A stretch of 64,000 bases of DNA from Ignatzschineria indica (lineage in GTDB: Bacteria; Pseudomonadota; Gammaproteobacteria; Cardiobacteriales; Wohlfahrtiimonadaceae): positions 124,001-188,000 of the forward strand of contig NZ_QEWR01000002.1 in assembly GCF_003121925.1 (NCBI RefSeq). The letters are read 5' to 3'. Below, in pieces: positions 26,129 to 33,907 of this stretch. Below the pieces are notes generated by a model that had not been told where the DNA came from, searched no databases, and worked only from the letters and a program-made list of their open reading frames with translations. Within the stretch, counting starts at the first letter, position 1, and every line of letters starts with the position of its first letter. A program made the position numbers and the translations under genes.

Positions 26129-26209
26129 TATAACATGTATCCTGTATCAGGGTAATAAGAGCAGAGATCTTCAAACTTCAATGATCTCAGTAAAAGATAA
26201 GTAATAGTG

Positions 26210-26243
26210 ATCCCTTTTCATAAGTATGAGAAGGGATTTTTTT
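26210..26243 (+). terminator. Rho-independent terminator of lysS
   Basis: ATCCCTTTTCAT (26210-26221) pairs with ATGAGAAGGGAT (26226-26237), one G-U wobble, four-base loop, followed by seven T residues. Confidence 0.88.
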
Positions 26244-26516
26244 ATCGCCATAATAACAGCTTCATTATCTCGATTTATGATATGATAATTTCCACGGCCT
26301 ACTATTTCTATATGTAGCACCATTAATAGAGGAGAGCTTCTGGCCGTATTTTGAGTATCTACTCACTAATTCTCTCATCTATTTATCAATAGTGGTTGTA
26401 ATCTATTCGATCTGTCGAAGTTATAGATAATCTCTAGATCACATATAGTAATAGGCTCATCAAGAGCAGATCTTATTTATATTGAAGATGGCGCGTAGCT
26501 TGATAACTACCCCATA
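26244..26516. other. Intergenic region upstream of the small membrane protein gene
   Basis: No gene or clear site is visible in this AT-rich stretch; it must supply the promoter of the gene at 26517. Confidence 0.35.
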
Positions 26517-27002
26517 ATGAAAGAGATTAAAAAAGATAGAATGAAAGCGAAAGCCTCGATATATGCCCACACAGCTCAGGCAAAAGTGATGCAGGCATTA
26601 ACGATTTTCCTCTTTACCGTCATTGTCATGGCGATAGCAGCAAAGTTTGATTCCCCTATCCCCCTTCTTACATACCTTATTTTAGCGCTATTTATCTACT
26701 ACATTGGAGATATGAGAGCAGCGCTCTATACCGATCGTTTACGCGTACGGGCTACTTTAGGGAAGAGAAGAGAATATCTCTTTTCTCAAGGAAAATTTTG
26801 GCTTGAATCGAAGCCTTCACTCTTTGCTAAATTATTCGGTTCTGAAGAAGGTTTGCGAATTGTTTATCAAGAGGAGGGGAAAAGAGCGGTTGTTGTGATG
26901 AATGAGCTCTTTTCAGATCAAGATTTAAGGGAGCTTTATGCAGAGATTGATCAGCTCCAAAGGGCATATGCGCAAAAAGATGAAGTTACTATGTTAGGGT
27001 AG
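26517..27002 (+). CDS. Hypothetical membrane protein with two transmembrane segments
   Basis: I do not recognise a family. The 161-residue protein has a basic N-terminus (1-20), two hydrophobic segments at about 25-43 and 48-66 joined by a short KFDSPIP turn, and a soluble C-terminal part of about 95 residues rich in charged residues and ending in an acidic helix. The layout, a hairpin anchor with a cytoplasmic domain, resembles small YcxB/PH-like membrane proteins, but I cannot assign it. The start is uncertain: the ATG at 26517 has no good ribosome binding site and the ATG at 26541 is an alternative. A perfect terminator palindrome follows, which supports a real single-gene transcript. Confidence 0.65.
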   Translation: MKEIKKDRMKAKASIYAHTAQAKVMQALTIFLFTVIVMAIAAKFDSPIPLLTYLILALFIYYIGDMRAALYTDRLRVRATLGKRREYLFSQGKFWLESKPSLFAKLFGSEEGLRIVYQEEGKRAVVVMNELFSDQDLRELYAEIDQLQRAYAQKDEVTMLG

Positions 27003-27045
27003 CGATCTATTTTTCAGACTTCTATATACATTTTATATAGGATGT

Positions 27046-27073
27046 AAAAAGCCCATCATATGATGGGCTTTTT
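27046..27073 (+). terminator. Rho-independent terminator, perfect 28-bp palindrome
   Basis: AAAAAGCCCATCAT is followed directly by ATGATGGGCTTTTT. The G+C-rich stem and T-run make it an efficient terminator for the gene at 26517, and it can act on the minus strand as well. Confidence 0.9.
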
Positions 27074-27213
27074 AGTGGGTTGGTCGTCTCTTCACGACTC
27101 GATTAAATTTGGAATCAAGATAAAGCAATTATGAAACTTAAGCTCTATTTTGATAGTTGATAATAAAATAATAATCTCAAAATTGGGTCAATTAAGATGA
27201 CTCTTTGTAGTGA

Positions 27214-27393
27214 TTATGAGAATTGTACGAAGTTTTTCATCTCTTCAAACCAGTTGAATCCACCGCCTTTATACCAAACTTGTTCGGTGTTTTCATCAAC
27301 TCTTATAATGGTATCCCACTGTTCATTTCTCATTAGCAAGCTACCAACATCTACAACATGACCGTTTCTATCGATTGGTTGTTTTTTAATCAT
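27214..27393 (-). CDS. Small hypothetical protein of 59 residues
   Basis: This reading frame is just under 60 codons and easy to miss. It starts at ATG 27393 with a strong AGGAG eight bases upstream and ends with TAA at 27214. The product begins MIKKQPIDRNGHVVDVGSLL and contains NEQWDTIIRVDENTEQVWYK and a C-terminal GGFNWFEEMKNF segment: mixed charged and aromatic, no signal peptide or membrane segment, probably a small beta-rich soluble protein. I do not recognise a family. The flanks are an AT-rich desert, and it is the only frame there with a good ribosome binding site. No promoter or terminator is obvious. Confidence 0.65.
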   Translation of the reverse strand: MIKKQPIDRNGHVVDVGSLLMRNEQWDTIIRVDENTEQVWYKGGGFNWFEEMKNFVQFS

Positions 27394-28244
27394 AATTTTC
27401 TCCTAATTTTTTCTTGTTATTACCATAGGAATTAGCAACGCCTGATTAAGGAGCGTGCTACTTGAAAAGATCTACTTATCTGTTTAATCAATTATTTTGA
27501 CTAACAAATATTTAATAGATCTCAAACAATCTAACCTGTTTAATGCAATTTGTACATATTAATTTTTTTATTAGTTGATTAATATTCACTAATAAAATAG
27601 AACAGCCCCGTTTTTGGGGGGTATGTAACATCTCTCTATGCCGAAAAGATCTTTTTAAATTCTTATTAAACAGCACTAAATAGGATCAAGTTTTTAAAAG
27701 AAGGGTAAAGCATAGAGCGCTTCAATCTTCTATTTGATGATCTATTTAGTTTTCCAGTACCTACTGTCGATGTAAATGAAATAATATTGACAAAGTAGGC
27801 TTGCTACATCATTGCTTGTAATCGTTGAGTAGCAGTTATTTTGGTAATATGGGTATGTTTTATTAACTTATATCAATGTATTAATGTATTAAATATACAA
27901 AAATATATAACTATGTAACTTTATAAAGATAAATAAAATAAACTTATCGGATTAAATTTATCTTTAATCTTATGATTTCTTCAATATTTCAATTTTAATC
28001 TCTACTAGCAACTTCACTCTACAGTTATCAATTTTATATTATGAGAGTGGCAACACAAGGGGCGTGTAGATACTGTTTTATTAAAGAATGTTTCTTATTA
28101 TAGGAAGTGGCTTAGGCGATGTCAATATATACCTATAATATCTCTATCGTTTATATTCTCATACCGTAGAGAAATATGTCGATTATTTTGTTTAGCGATT
28201 GCCATCATGATCATTTTTGATATACTTCTCAAACGCTAAAAAGC
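27394..28244. other. 850-base AT-rich stretch without genes
   Basis: No reading frame with start, ribosome binding site and plausible protein is visible on either strand. There is a small CCCCG-TTTTT-GGGG hairpin near 27605. The repeated TATTAATGTATTAA units at 27875-27895 are typical of the slippage-type repeats elsewhere. The last part must hold the promoter of the que operon. Confidence 0.5.
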
Positions 28245-28280
28245 AGAGGTATTAGCGCAACCCTCTATAAAAAACTAAGG
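28245..28280 (+). promoter_or_regulatory. preQ1 class I riboswitch
   Basis: The element starts with stem P1 AGAGG (28245-28249) closed by CCTCT (28262-28266), with the TATTAGC-GCAAC loop between, followed by the A-rich ATAAAAAACTAAGG tail whose CTA can pair with TAG of the loop to form the H-type pseudoknot. This agrees almost base for base with the well-known preQ1-I aptamer. The tail runs straight into GGAG, the ribosome binding site of queC, so binding of preQ1 should hide the site and switch off translation of queCDE. This is a direct sequence match; the regulatory mode is inferred from the overlap. Confidence 0.93.
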
Positions 28281-28289
28281 AGATTCCCT

Positions 28290-28946
28290 ATGAATCAAAA
28301 TCGTGCGATCGTCGTATTTAGTGGCGGTCAGGATAGTACGACCTGTCTATTTTGGGCAAAAGAGCGATTTGAAGATGTTATCGCATTAACGTTTGATTAT
28401 GGACAGCGTCATAGTAATGAAGTAGATCATGCAAGAGCGATTGCCGAGGAGCTTGGTGTTGAGCTTATTGTTTTTGAATTGGATCTCTTTTCTCGATTAA
28501 CTAAAAATGCCCTTACTGATGAGAGTCTTACAATTGAGAGTCATGATGGTGAACCGCCATCAACATTTGTTCCTGGGCGTAATCATCTCTTTTTCTCTAT
28601 CGCCGCAATGGTGGCTTATCAACGGATGGCTAAACATATTGTTGTCGGAGTCAGTGAAACCGACTTTAGTGGCTATCCAGATTGTCGAGATAACTTTATT
28701 AAATCATTAAATGTGACTCTCAATTTAGCAATGGATGCCGCTTTTGAGCTTCATACCCCCTTGATGTGGCGTGATAAAGCGGAAGTTTGGGCATTGTCTG
28801 ATGAGTTAGGTGCGTTTGATTATGTGCGAGAGAGAACACTCACCTGTTATAACGGGATCCCTGCATCGGGTTGTGGAGAATGTCCCGCCTGTATTTTACG
28901 AAATAATGGTTTAAATCATTATCTAGCTCAGCGTAAGGAGAAGTAA
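28290..28946 (+). CDS. queC: 7-cyano-7-deazaguanine synthase
   Basis: ATP-dependent enzyme that converts 7-carboxy-7-deazaguanine to preQ0 in queuosine synthesis. The PP-loop SGGQDST is at 11-17, and the zinc site has C186, C195, C198 and C201. The 218-residue length fits the family (E. coli 231). It is the first gene of a tight queC-queD-queE operon: its TAA overlaps the queD ATG by one base. The preQ1 riboswitch directly upstream provides feedback control. Confidence 0.96.
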   Translation: MNQNRAIVVFSGGQDSTTCLFWAKERFEDVIALTFDYGQRHSNEVDHARAIAEELGVELIVFELDLFSRLTKNALTDESLTIESHDGEPPSTFVPGRNHLFFSIAAMVAYQRMAKHIVVGVSETDFSGYPDCRDNFIKSLNVTLNLAMDAAFELHTPLMWRDKAEVWALSDELGAFDYVRERTLTCYNGIPASGCGECPACILRNNGLNHYLAQRKEK

Positions 28947-29371
28947 TGTTACAACAATTTTATCCTACGCCGGCACATAGTTTTCGCTATGAGCTCAATA
29001 AAGATATGCATTTTGCAGCGGCTCATTTTATTCCGAATGAGCTAGCTGGCGTCTGTCAAAGAGTTCATGGTCATACTTACTTTGCGAATATTACCGTTGT
29101 CGGTAATGAGTTAGATGAGTGTGGATTTTTAATCAACTTTCAGACTTTAAAGGCATTACTTCACGGTGTTTATGATCATACATTGATGAATGATCATCCT
29201 GATTTTTATCATGAACCTCCTTCAACAGAAGTGGTCGCGAAGATGGCATGGCAACGAATTCAGAAGGCTCTAGATCAAGAACCTCATCAGCCGCGGTGCA
29301 TACAGATTTTAATTAGGGAAACACCAACAAGTTATGTACGCTATCTTCCGCAAGAGGAGGATTTTAAATGA
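28946..29371 (+). CDS. queD: 6-carboxy-5,6,7,8-tetrahydropterin synthase
   Basis: Converts 7,8-dihydroneopterin triphosphate to 6-carboxytetrahydropterin, the first committed step of the queuosine pathway. The zinc ligands H27, H41 and H43 and the catalytic C37 are visible (MHFAAAHF and CQRVHGHTY). The 141-residue length is slightly above E. coli QueD (121). It overlaps queC by one base and queE by four bases, so translation is coupled. Confidence 0.94.
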   Translation: MLQQFYPTPAHSFRYELNKDMHFAAAHFIPNELAGVCQRVHGHTYFANITVVGNELDECGFLINFQTLKALLHGVYDHTLMNDHPDFYHEPPSTEVVAKMAWQRIQKALDQEPHQPRCIQILIRETPTSYVRYLPQEEDFK

Positions 29372-30075
29372 ATCTTCCTATCTTAGAGATCTTTGGACCG
29401 ACCATTCAGGGTGAAGGGATGGTGATTGGTCGTAAAACCTGTTTTGTTAGATTAGCGGCCTGTGATTATCAGTGTGTTTGGTGTGATTCTAAATTTACTT
29501 GGGATGGTTCCATTAAGCCTGATTTGATGAGTATAGAAGAGATTGTTGCCGCTGTGATAAAGCTGGCTAACAATAGGGCAGATCACATTACGATTAGTGG
29601 TGGTAATCCGGCGCTCTATAAAGGGTTATCGGAACTAGTTTTACAATTGCAAGATGCCGGGTATCAGGTTGCCATTGAGACTCAAGGTTCAAAATGGAAT
29701 GAGGCTCTTCTATTGATTGATGAAGTGACGCTCTCTCCTAAACCTCCATCGAGTGAAATGATGACTGACTTTACCCTTTTATCAGAAATCATTACAAGAT
29801 TATCAGGACGAAATATCTCCCTGAAAGTTGTTGTTTTTGATGAAAGAGATCTGCAATATGCTGAAGAGATCCATCAGTGCTACCCAGAGATACCTCTCTT
29901 TTTACAGGTTGGAAATGATCAGACGACTCTGGAAGATGAGGCTACAACGGCAAGATATCTTCTAACTCGCTACAGTGAGCTTGTTGAGGTTGTGATGGCT
30001 TCAACAATTTTAAAAAATGTTCGTGTTCTCCCACAACTTCATGCGCTATTGTGGGGGAATCGTCGTGGTGTGTAG
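29368..30075 (+). CDS. queE: 7-carboxy-7-deazaguanine synthase
   Basis: Radical SAM enzyme that rearranges 6-carboxytetrahydropterin to 7-carboxy-7-deazaguanine. The cluster motif is C32-x3-C36-x2-C39 (ACDYQCVWC), preceded by the family segment EIFGPTIQGEG at 7-17. The protein has 235 residues. Last gene of the operon. Its stop is one base from the stop of the converging TetR-family gene, leaving no room for a terminator between them. queF and tgt are not in the window. Confidence 0.93.
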   Translation: MNLPILEIFGPTIQGEGMVIGRKTCFVRLAACDYQCVWCDSKFTWDGSIKPDLMSIEEIVAAVIKLANNRADHITISGGNPALYKGLSELVLQLQDAGYQVAIETQGSKWNEALLLIDEVTLSPKPPSSEMMTDFTLLSEIITRLSGRNISLKVVVFDERDLQYAEEIHQCYPEIPLFLQVGNDQTTLEDEATTARYLLTRYSELVEVVMASTILKNVRVLPQLHALLWGNRRGV

Positions 30076-30076
30076 A

Positions 30077-30649
30077 TTAAAGCGCCGGAAGTAGTAGTGA
30101 GAAGATCTCATCATCTGATTCAAAGAGCCCAGGACGCCAATCATTAGGGTCGGAGAGAGAGATCGTTACAAGATAAGAGTAGAGAAGGAAAGCTCGTTGT
30201 GCAGCTTCCTTTTCGCTATATCCAAGGGATTCTATTAGCTCTTCAATGTAGTTGAGTCGAAATTGATCCACCTCTTCCATCATTTTCCGTGCCATCTTAT
30301 CTCGTCTTGCCCATGCTCTAATTGCAAGTTCAAAGTCGGCAGCCCCTTTTGCAGAATCTCCACGAGTTGGGAGATTAAAGATAATTGCTAGCTGCTGTTT
30401 CGGTGGGTAGTGGGTATTTTTTAAACGACGAATAACTTGATCAGTTGCTCGACTCTTCCAATCGAGCAAAATCTCTTGGAGTAGCTCATTTCTCCCTTTG
30501 AAATGATGGTAGAAACTTCCGCGAGTAATGCCGATATTTTGCGCTAATGTCTCGACACGAACCGAATCAATACCGCTCTTAATAAGCATCTGTTGGCCCG
30601 CTTTAATCCAATCATTGCGAGAAAGTGGGGTGGATACTTTACGTGTCAT
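30077..30649 (-). CDS. TetR/AcrR family regulator, likely repressor of the aromatic island
   Basis: A 190-residue one-component regulator. The N-terminal domain has a typical helix-turn-helix, VETLAQNIGITRGSFYHHF at about 32-50; the C-terminal domain is the ligand-binding and dimer part, with WARRDKMARKMMEEVD near 108-123, a pattern common in TetR proteins beside oxygenase genes. It is divergent from the aromatic catabolic operon. Two palindromes CATACA-N4-TGTATG-like flank the promoter of that operon, and a third lies at the reductase promoter. I infer that it is an autorepressor and pathway repressor relieved by an aromatic intermediate. Confidence 0.87.
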   Translation of the reverse strand: MTRKVSTPLSRNDWIKAGQQMLIKSGIDSVRVETLAQNIGITRGSFYHHFKGRNELLQEILLDWKSRATDQVIRRLKNTHYPPKQQLAIIFNLPTRGDSAKGAADFELAIRAWARRDKMARKMMEEVDQFRLNYIEELIESLGYSEKEAAQRAFLLYSYLVTISLSDPNDWRPGLFESDDEIFSLLLPAL

Positions 30650-30886
30650 AAATGATCAATACCTTATTTGCTTGGTTCTTTAAATGCACCTATTACGCTG
30701 TAATTATAATCTTGCAATGGGGGCTGAGTAGTAAGAGCCGCGATAGGATTTTTTAGAAAATGAAATTTCTATAGAAGGCTTTTAGTTCGGTTACCAATTT
30801 TATCGGGCAATTATCATTTCATAAATAACGCTTAAAGGCGAATATTTAAATTGACTTTGATCAAACAATAGCCAAAACAAGCAAAA

Positions 30887-30902
30887 CATACACTACTGTA
30901 TT
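30887..30902. promoter_or_regulatory. Operator 1 upstream of the aromatic operon
   Basis: CATACA-CTAC-TGTATT, five of six pairs complementary. Its right arm overlaps the TTGACA box starting at 30901. The centre is exactly 50 bases from operator 2. Confidence 0.7.
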
Positions 30903-30930
30903 GACAGCTATCAAAGATCTTGCTTAATAT
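30901..30930 (+). promoter_or_regulatory. Sigma-70-type promoter of the aromatic operon
   Basis: A perfect -35 TTGACA (30901-30906) is followed after 18 bases by TAATAT (30925-30930, four of six consensus bases). Transcription would begin near 30937, inside operator 2, and leave a leader of about 400 bases. Confidence 0.6.
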
Positions 30931-30936
30931 GACAAA

Positions 30937-30952
30937 CATACAGTCGTGTATG
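30937..30952. promoter_or_regulatory. Operator 2 at the predicted transcription start of the aromatic operon
   Basis: CATACA-GTCG-TGTATG, a perfect inverted repeat with a four-base centre, lying directly after the -10 box. Size and form suit a TetR-family dimer. Confidence 0.75.
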
Positions 30953-31338
30953 GTTCTGTCGGTTACCTGTTTTGATCATTTGCTACTAGGGCAGATGTTA
31001 AGCACTGTTTTAAGGACTATCGGGAGTTAGAAAAGCTATCGAAAGTGATTAAAAAGCGACTCGATAATGGGTGAGAAGCTCGATAAGAAGCCAACAGATT
31101 AATCAGAAATAGCGGTATTACTTAAATAACAACATAGTAGATAACAAAATTAAGAGCAGAAATATTCTTCGTCTTGAAAATTGAAATCAAAGATTGAAAT
31201 CAAAGATTGAAATTCAAAGATCAAGATCAGGTCAAGATCGAGATTAAGAATGGGGATTGGAATCGGGGAGTTTTAAATATCTCTTCGTAATAAGATCCGG
31301 ATTTCTGCCCTAAATATGCACAGAGGGAGGATATAAGC
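30953..31338 (+). other. Long leader of the aromatic operon
   Basis: Nearly 390 bases without a supportable gene between the promoter and the first start codon. It contains the 13-bp tandem repeat at 31180-31219 and many AAAGATAT/GATCAAGA words. Confidence 0.5.
31180..31219. repeat. 13-bp tandem repeat, three units
   Basis: ATTGAAATCAAAG occurs at 31180-31192 and 31193-31205, with a 14-base variant ATTGAAATTCAAAG at 31206-31219. Confidence 0.8.
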
Positions 31339-32154
31339 ATGCAAGGAATAGGCAAAAGTATTTTAGCAGCAGATCATCAGACAAATTATCACGAAAGTGG
31401 GAGTGGTGAGCCGCTCTTCCTACTTCATGGCTCAGGTCCGGGGGTATCAGGCTGGACTAACTGGTCAAAGACAATTTCCCATTTTGATGATCGCTGGCGC
31501 GTTATTGTGCCGGATATCGCTGGATTTGGATTTACTGAATTTAAAGAGGGCGCTAAATATGACATTAAATTATGGGTTAATCATCTCATCGGCATTATGG
31601 ATGCTCTAGGGATTGAGAAAGCCTCTTTTGTCGGTAACTCTTTTGGGGGTGCTGTTGCAATCGGTTTAGCACTCTTTGATCCGAGCCGTGTTGATAAATT
31701 AATTTTATTGGGAACGCCGGCAGGAGAGTTTGAGCAGACACCCGGTTTGCGTGGCGCATGGACCTATGAACCATCTGTTGAAAATATGCGTTCATTGATG
31801 GAACTCTTTCCCTATGATAAGGGGCAAATTACTGAAGAATTGGTAATGGCTCGTTATGAAGCATCAGCAAGAGAGGGAGCGCAAGAAGCATTACGTAAAT
31901 TATTACCGAAGCCGAAAGAGGATGGAGTTACGATGGTTCGTGGTTTTCCAGCTAAATATTTGGAAAATATTCAAGCGCCAACCTTAGTTGTTCATGGACG
32001 TGAAGATAAGGTTGTTCCTCCAGAGTGTGGGTTATTATTAGCGAATAGTATCCCTAATGCTGACCTCTACCTCTTTGGTCAATGTGGTCATTGGGTTCAA
32101 TCAGAGCAGACAGAGAAATTTGTCTCTATCGTTAGAAGCTTTTTAGGGGCGTAG
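31339..32154 (+). CDS. Meta-cleavage product (C-C bond) hydrolase, alpha/beta hydrolase fold
   Basis: This 271-residue enzyme belongs to the DmpD/TodF/BphD group, which splits the ring-opened product of extradiol cleavage into a carboxylic acid and 2-hydroxypenta-2,4-dienoate. The oxyanion motif HGSGPG (30-35), nucleophile Ser101 in GNSFGG, Asp223 in HGRED and His251 in CGHW make a complete triad. GGGAGGAT lies in front of the ATG. It is the first gene of the long operon and is followed after six bases by the LigA-like gene. The exact acyl group accepted cannot be read from sequence. Confidence 0.9.
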   Translation: MQGIGKSILAADHQTNYHESGSGEPLFLLHGSGPGVSGWTNWSKTISHFDDRWRVIVPDIAGFGFTEFKEGAKYDIKLWVNHLIGIMDALGIEKASFVGNSFGGAVAIGLALFDPSRVDKLILLGTPAGEFEQTPGLRGAWTYEPSVENMRSLMELFPYDKGQITEELVMARYEASAREGAQEALRKLLPKPKEDGVTMVRGFPAKYLENIQAPTLVVHGREDKVVPPECGLLLANSIPNADLYLFGQCGHWVQSEQTEKFVSIVRSFLGA

Positions 32155-32160
32155 GGTGAT

Positions 32161-32457
32161 ATGAGTCGAAATGTATTAGAGCGTGTGCTCTGGCATCTCT
32201 CTGTTGAGAGGCCGGCAAAAGAGCGTTTTAAAGAAGATCCCGTGCGTTATCTCTCTCGTTTTGATTTAACAGATGAAGAGAAGCAGATGGTAATGGAGTT
32301 TGATGTCGCTTCATTACAGAAATTAGGGGTTAACCCTATGTTAACAATGGGGTATTGGCAAGAGCTTTCCCCCACTCGCAGTATGCGTCTCTACAAAGAG
32401 AAACTTGGTGCAGAAGCAGATCAGATTAACGCATTTTCAGCAGCATTGAAGGAGTAG
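32161..32457 (+). CDS. LigA-like small subunit of an extradiol ring-cleavage dioxygenase
   Basis: A 98-residue helical protein that resembles LigA, the alpha subunit of protocatechuate 4,5-dioxygenase, and CarBa of carbazole degradation. Visible segments are RVLWHLSVERPAKERFKED, YLSRFDLTDEEKQMVMEFD and LQKLGVNPMLTMGYWQ; the last (GVNPMLT) forms part of the lid of the active site in LigAB. It has no metal ligands itself. It lies directly before the catalytic subunit with a four-base gap, the usual order for two-subunit class III dioxygenases. Confidence 0.85.
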   Translation: MSRNVLERVLWHLSVERPAKERFKEDPVRYLSRFDLTDEEKQMVMEFDVASLQKLGVNPMLTMGYWQELSPTRSMRLYKEKLGAEADQINAFSAALKE

Positions 32458-32461
32458 CGCA

Positions 32462-33322
32462 ATGGCTAAAATAGTTGGTGGATTTTGGGTACCTCATGAC
32501 CCAGTAATGTTTGTAGCGCCAGATGCTCCTGCAGATAAGGATGTTGCGGCGCGTATGTGGCAGGCTTATGAGACTTGTGGTCAGAAAATGGCTGAATTAG
32601 ATGCCACAGCTGCCATTATTGTGGGTAATGATCACTATATTCTTTTTGGAACGAACTGTCTTCCTCGATATCTCATTGGGACAGGTGATGTTGATGGTCC
32701 TATTGAGAATTTGAAGGGCTTAGAGCGTGGTGTGATTAAAAATCATGAGGCTTTAGCGCAACATATTGTTAAACAGGGAGATCAGGAGAATTTTGACTGG
32801 TCGGTAGCACGAAGCTTTACAGTAGATCATGCTTTTTCAATACCTCATCAATACGTTGTTGAAGTTGCTGAGAAGGCACTCAATAGAACAATTCCTACGA
32901 TACCGATCTATATTGCTAGTGGCGTTGATCCCTTTATCTCTCTTAAGCGTAGCCGTGAATTGGGTGAGCATATCTTAAGAGCAGTTGAGAGTTTTCCAGA
33001 AGATGAGCGTGTTGTCATTATTGGCAGTGGCGGTATTAGCCATTGGGTGGGGACTGTCGAGATGGGGAAAGTTGCAGAAGATTTTGATCAGGAGATTTTA
33101 GATCTCGGCGTCCATGGTGATTTAGAGGGGTTATCTCGTTATAGCAATGAAGAGATTTTGGAGCGCGGGGGTAATGGGGCGATGGAGATCCGTAATCTTC
33201 TCTGTGCATTAGCTGCTGTTCCTAACCGAAAAGGGGAGGTTATCGATTATGCACCCGTTCCAGAATGGGTGACAGGTCTAGGTTTTTTACAAATTCATGC
33301 AGATCAAGTAGGAGGAGAATAA
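32462..33322 (+). CDS. LigB-type catalytic subunit of an extradiol ring-cleavage dioxygenase (class III)
   Basis: A 286-residue non-heme Fe(II) enzyme that opens a catechol-type ring next to the two hydroxyls. The N-terminal VPHDPVMF segment carries the first metal histidine (His13); a second is in GNDHYILFG near 57, and the active-site base His is in the DHAFSIPHQY segment near 123-130. The closing GSGGISHWVGT motif around 196-206 is typical. Together with the 98-residue subunit it resembles CarBaBb or LigAB rather than the single-subunit MhpB. TAA overlaps the next ATG by one base. Confidence 0.88.
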   Translation: MAKIVGGFWVPHDPVMFVAPDAPADKDVAARMWQAYETCGQKMAELDATAAIIVGNDHYILFGTNCLPRYLIGTGDVDGPIENLKGLERGVIKNHEALAQHIVKQGDQENFDWSVARSFTVDHAFSIPHQYVVEVAEKALNRTIPTIPIYIASGVDPFISLKRSRELGEHILRAVESFPEDERVVIIGSGGISHWVGTVEMGKVAEDFDQEILDLGVHGDLEGLSRYSNEEILERGGNGAMEIRNLLCALAAVPNRKGEVIDYAPVPEWVTGLGFLQIHADQVGGE

Positions 33323-33672
33323 TGTCAAAGGTCTTACTATGTCGTGAGGATGAGTTGACACCGGGATCTTTAAAGAAGGTGCAAAATGAAGTTGTTGGAG
33401 ATCTATGTGTCTACAACTTAGATGGTGAATATTTTGCAACATTAGATATGTGTACCCATGCGACGGCTTCATTAGCTGAAGGGTTCATTGAAGATGATCT
33501 GATCACCTGTCCAGTTCATTGGGGGCAGTTTAATATCAAGACGGGAGAAGCGGTGGCATTTCCTTGTGAAAAGCATCTACAGACGTTTAAGATCGTGGTG
33601 GAAAATGGGGAGGTTTTTGCTGATTTAGAATCCCCATCACCAGAAGCGATCGAAGCTAATATTGTGAGTTAA
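33322..33672 (+). CDS. Rieske [2Fe-2S] ferredoxin of the ring-hydroxylating dioxygenase
   Basis: The 116-residue electron carrier passes electrons from the reductase to the oxygenase. The cluster ligands are C44-x-H46 (MCTHATASLAEG) and C63-x2-H66 (CPVHWGQF). I chose the ATG at 33322 because GGAGGAG lies just before it and the family starts here; the longer frame from 33265 runs inside the previous gene. The size matches BphA3/HcaC-type ferredoxins (about 105-110), with a slightly extended, acidic C-terminus. It precedes the oxygenase subunits by 235 bases. Confidence 0.93.
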   Translation: MSKVLLCREDELTPGSLKKVQNEVVGDLCVYNLDGEYFATLDMCTHATASLAEGFIEDDLITCPVHWGQFNIKTGEAVAFPCEKHLQTFKIVVENGEVFADLESPSPEAIEANIVS

Positions 33673-33907
33673 TCCTTTAAAGCAGTTATAGCGTTTAAAG
33701 ATCAATATGGGTCAATATGGGATCAATATATTTATCCAAGATATATCTAATTAAGGTATGTCTAATCAATAATGAAACTAAGAAATAGATCTCAATCATA
33801 AAGATCTAAATAATCAAAAGTTAAATAATCAGAAAAGATCGAGATAGTGAGTTTTAAATATCGTTCGATGATAGAAACCACTGTGGAAAAATCTTATGGA
33901 GGAAAAA
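33673..33907. other. Spacer between ferredoxin and oxygenase genes
   Basis: It contains GATCAATATGGGTCAATATGGGATCAATATA, that is, three degenerate 10-11-base units at 33700-33730. No gene or clear promoter is visible. Confidence 0.5.

Noticed and set aside
27394-28244. Remnant of a mobile element in the gene-poor stretch
   Set aside because: I found no inverted terminal repeats, target duplication or transposase-like codons; it seems to be plain AT-rich DNA.
31180-31219. Short regular repeats as a CRISPR array
   Set aside because: Units are only 13 bp, directly adjacent with no unique spacers, and no cas genes are present.
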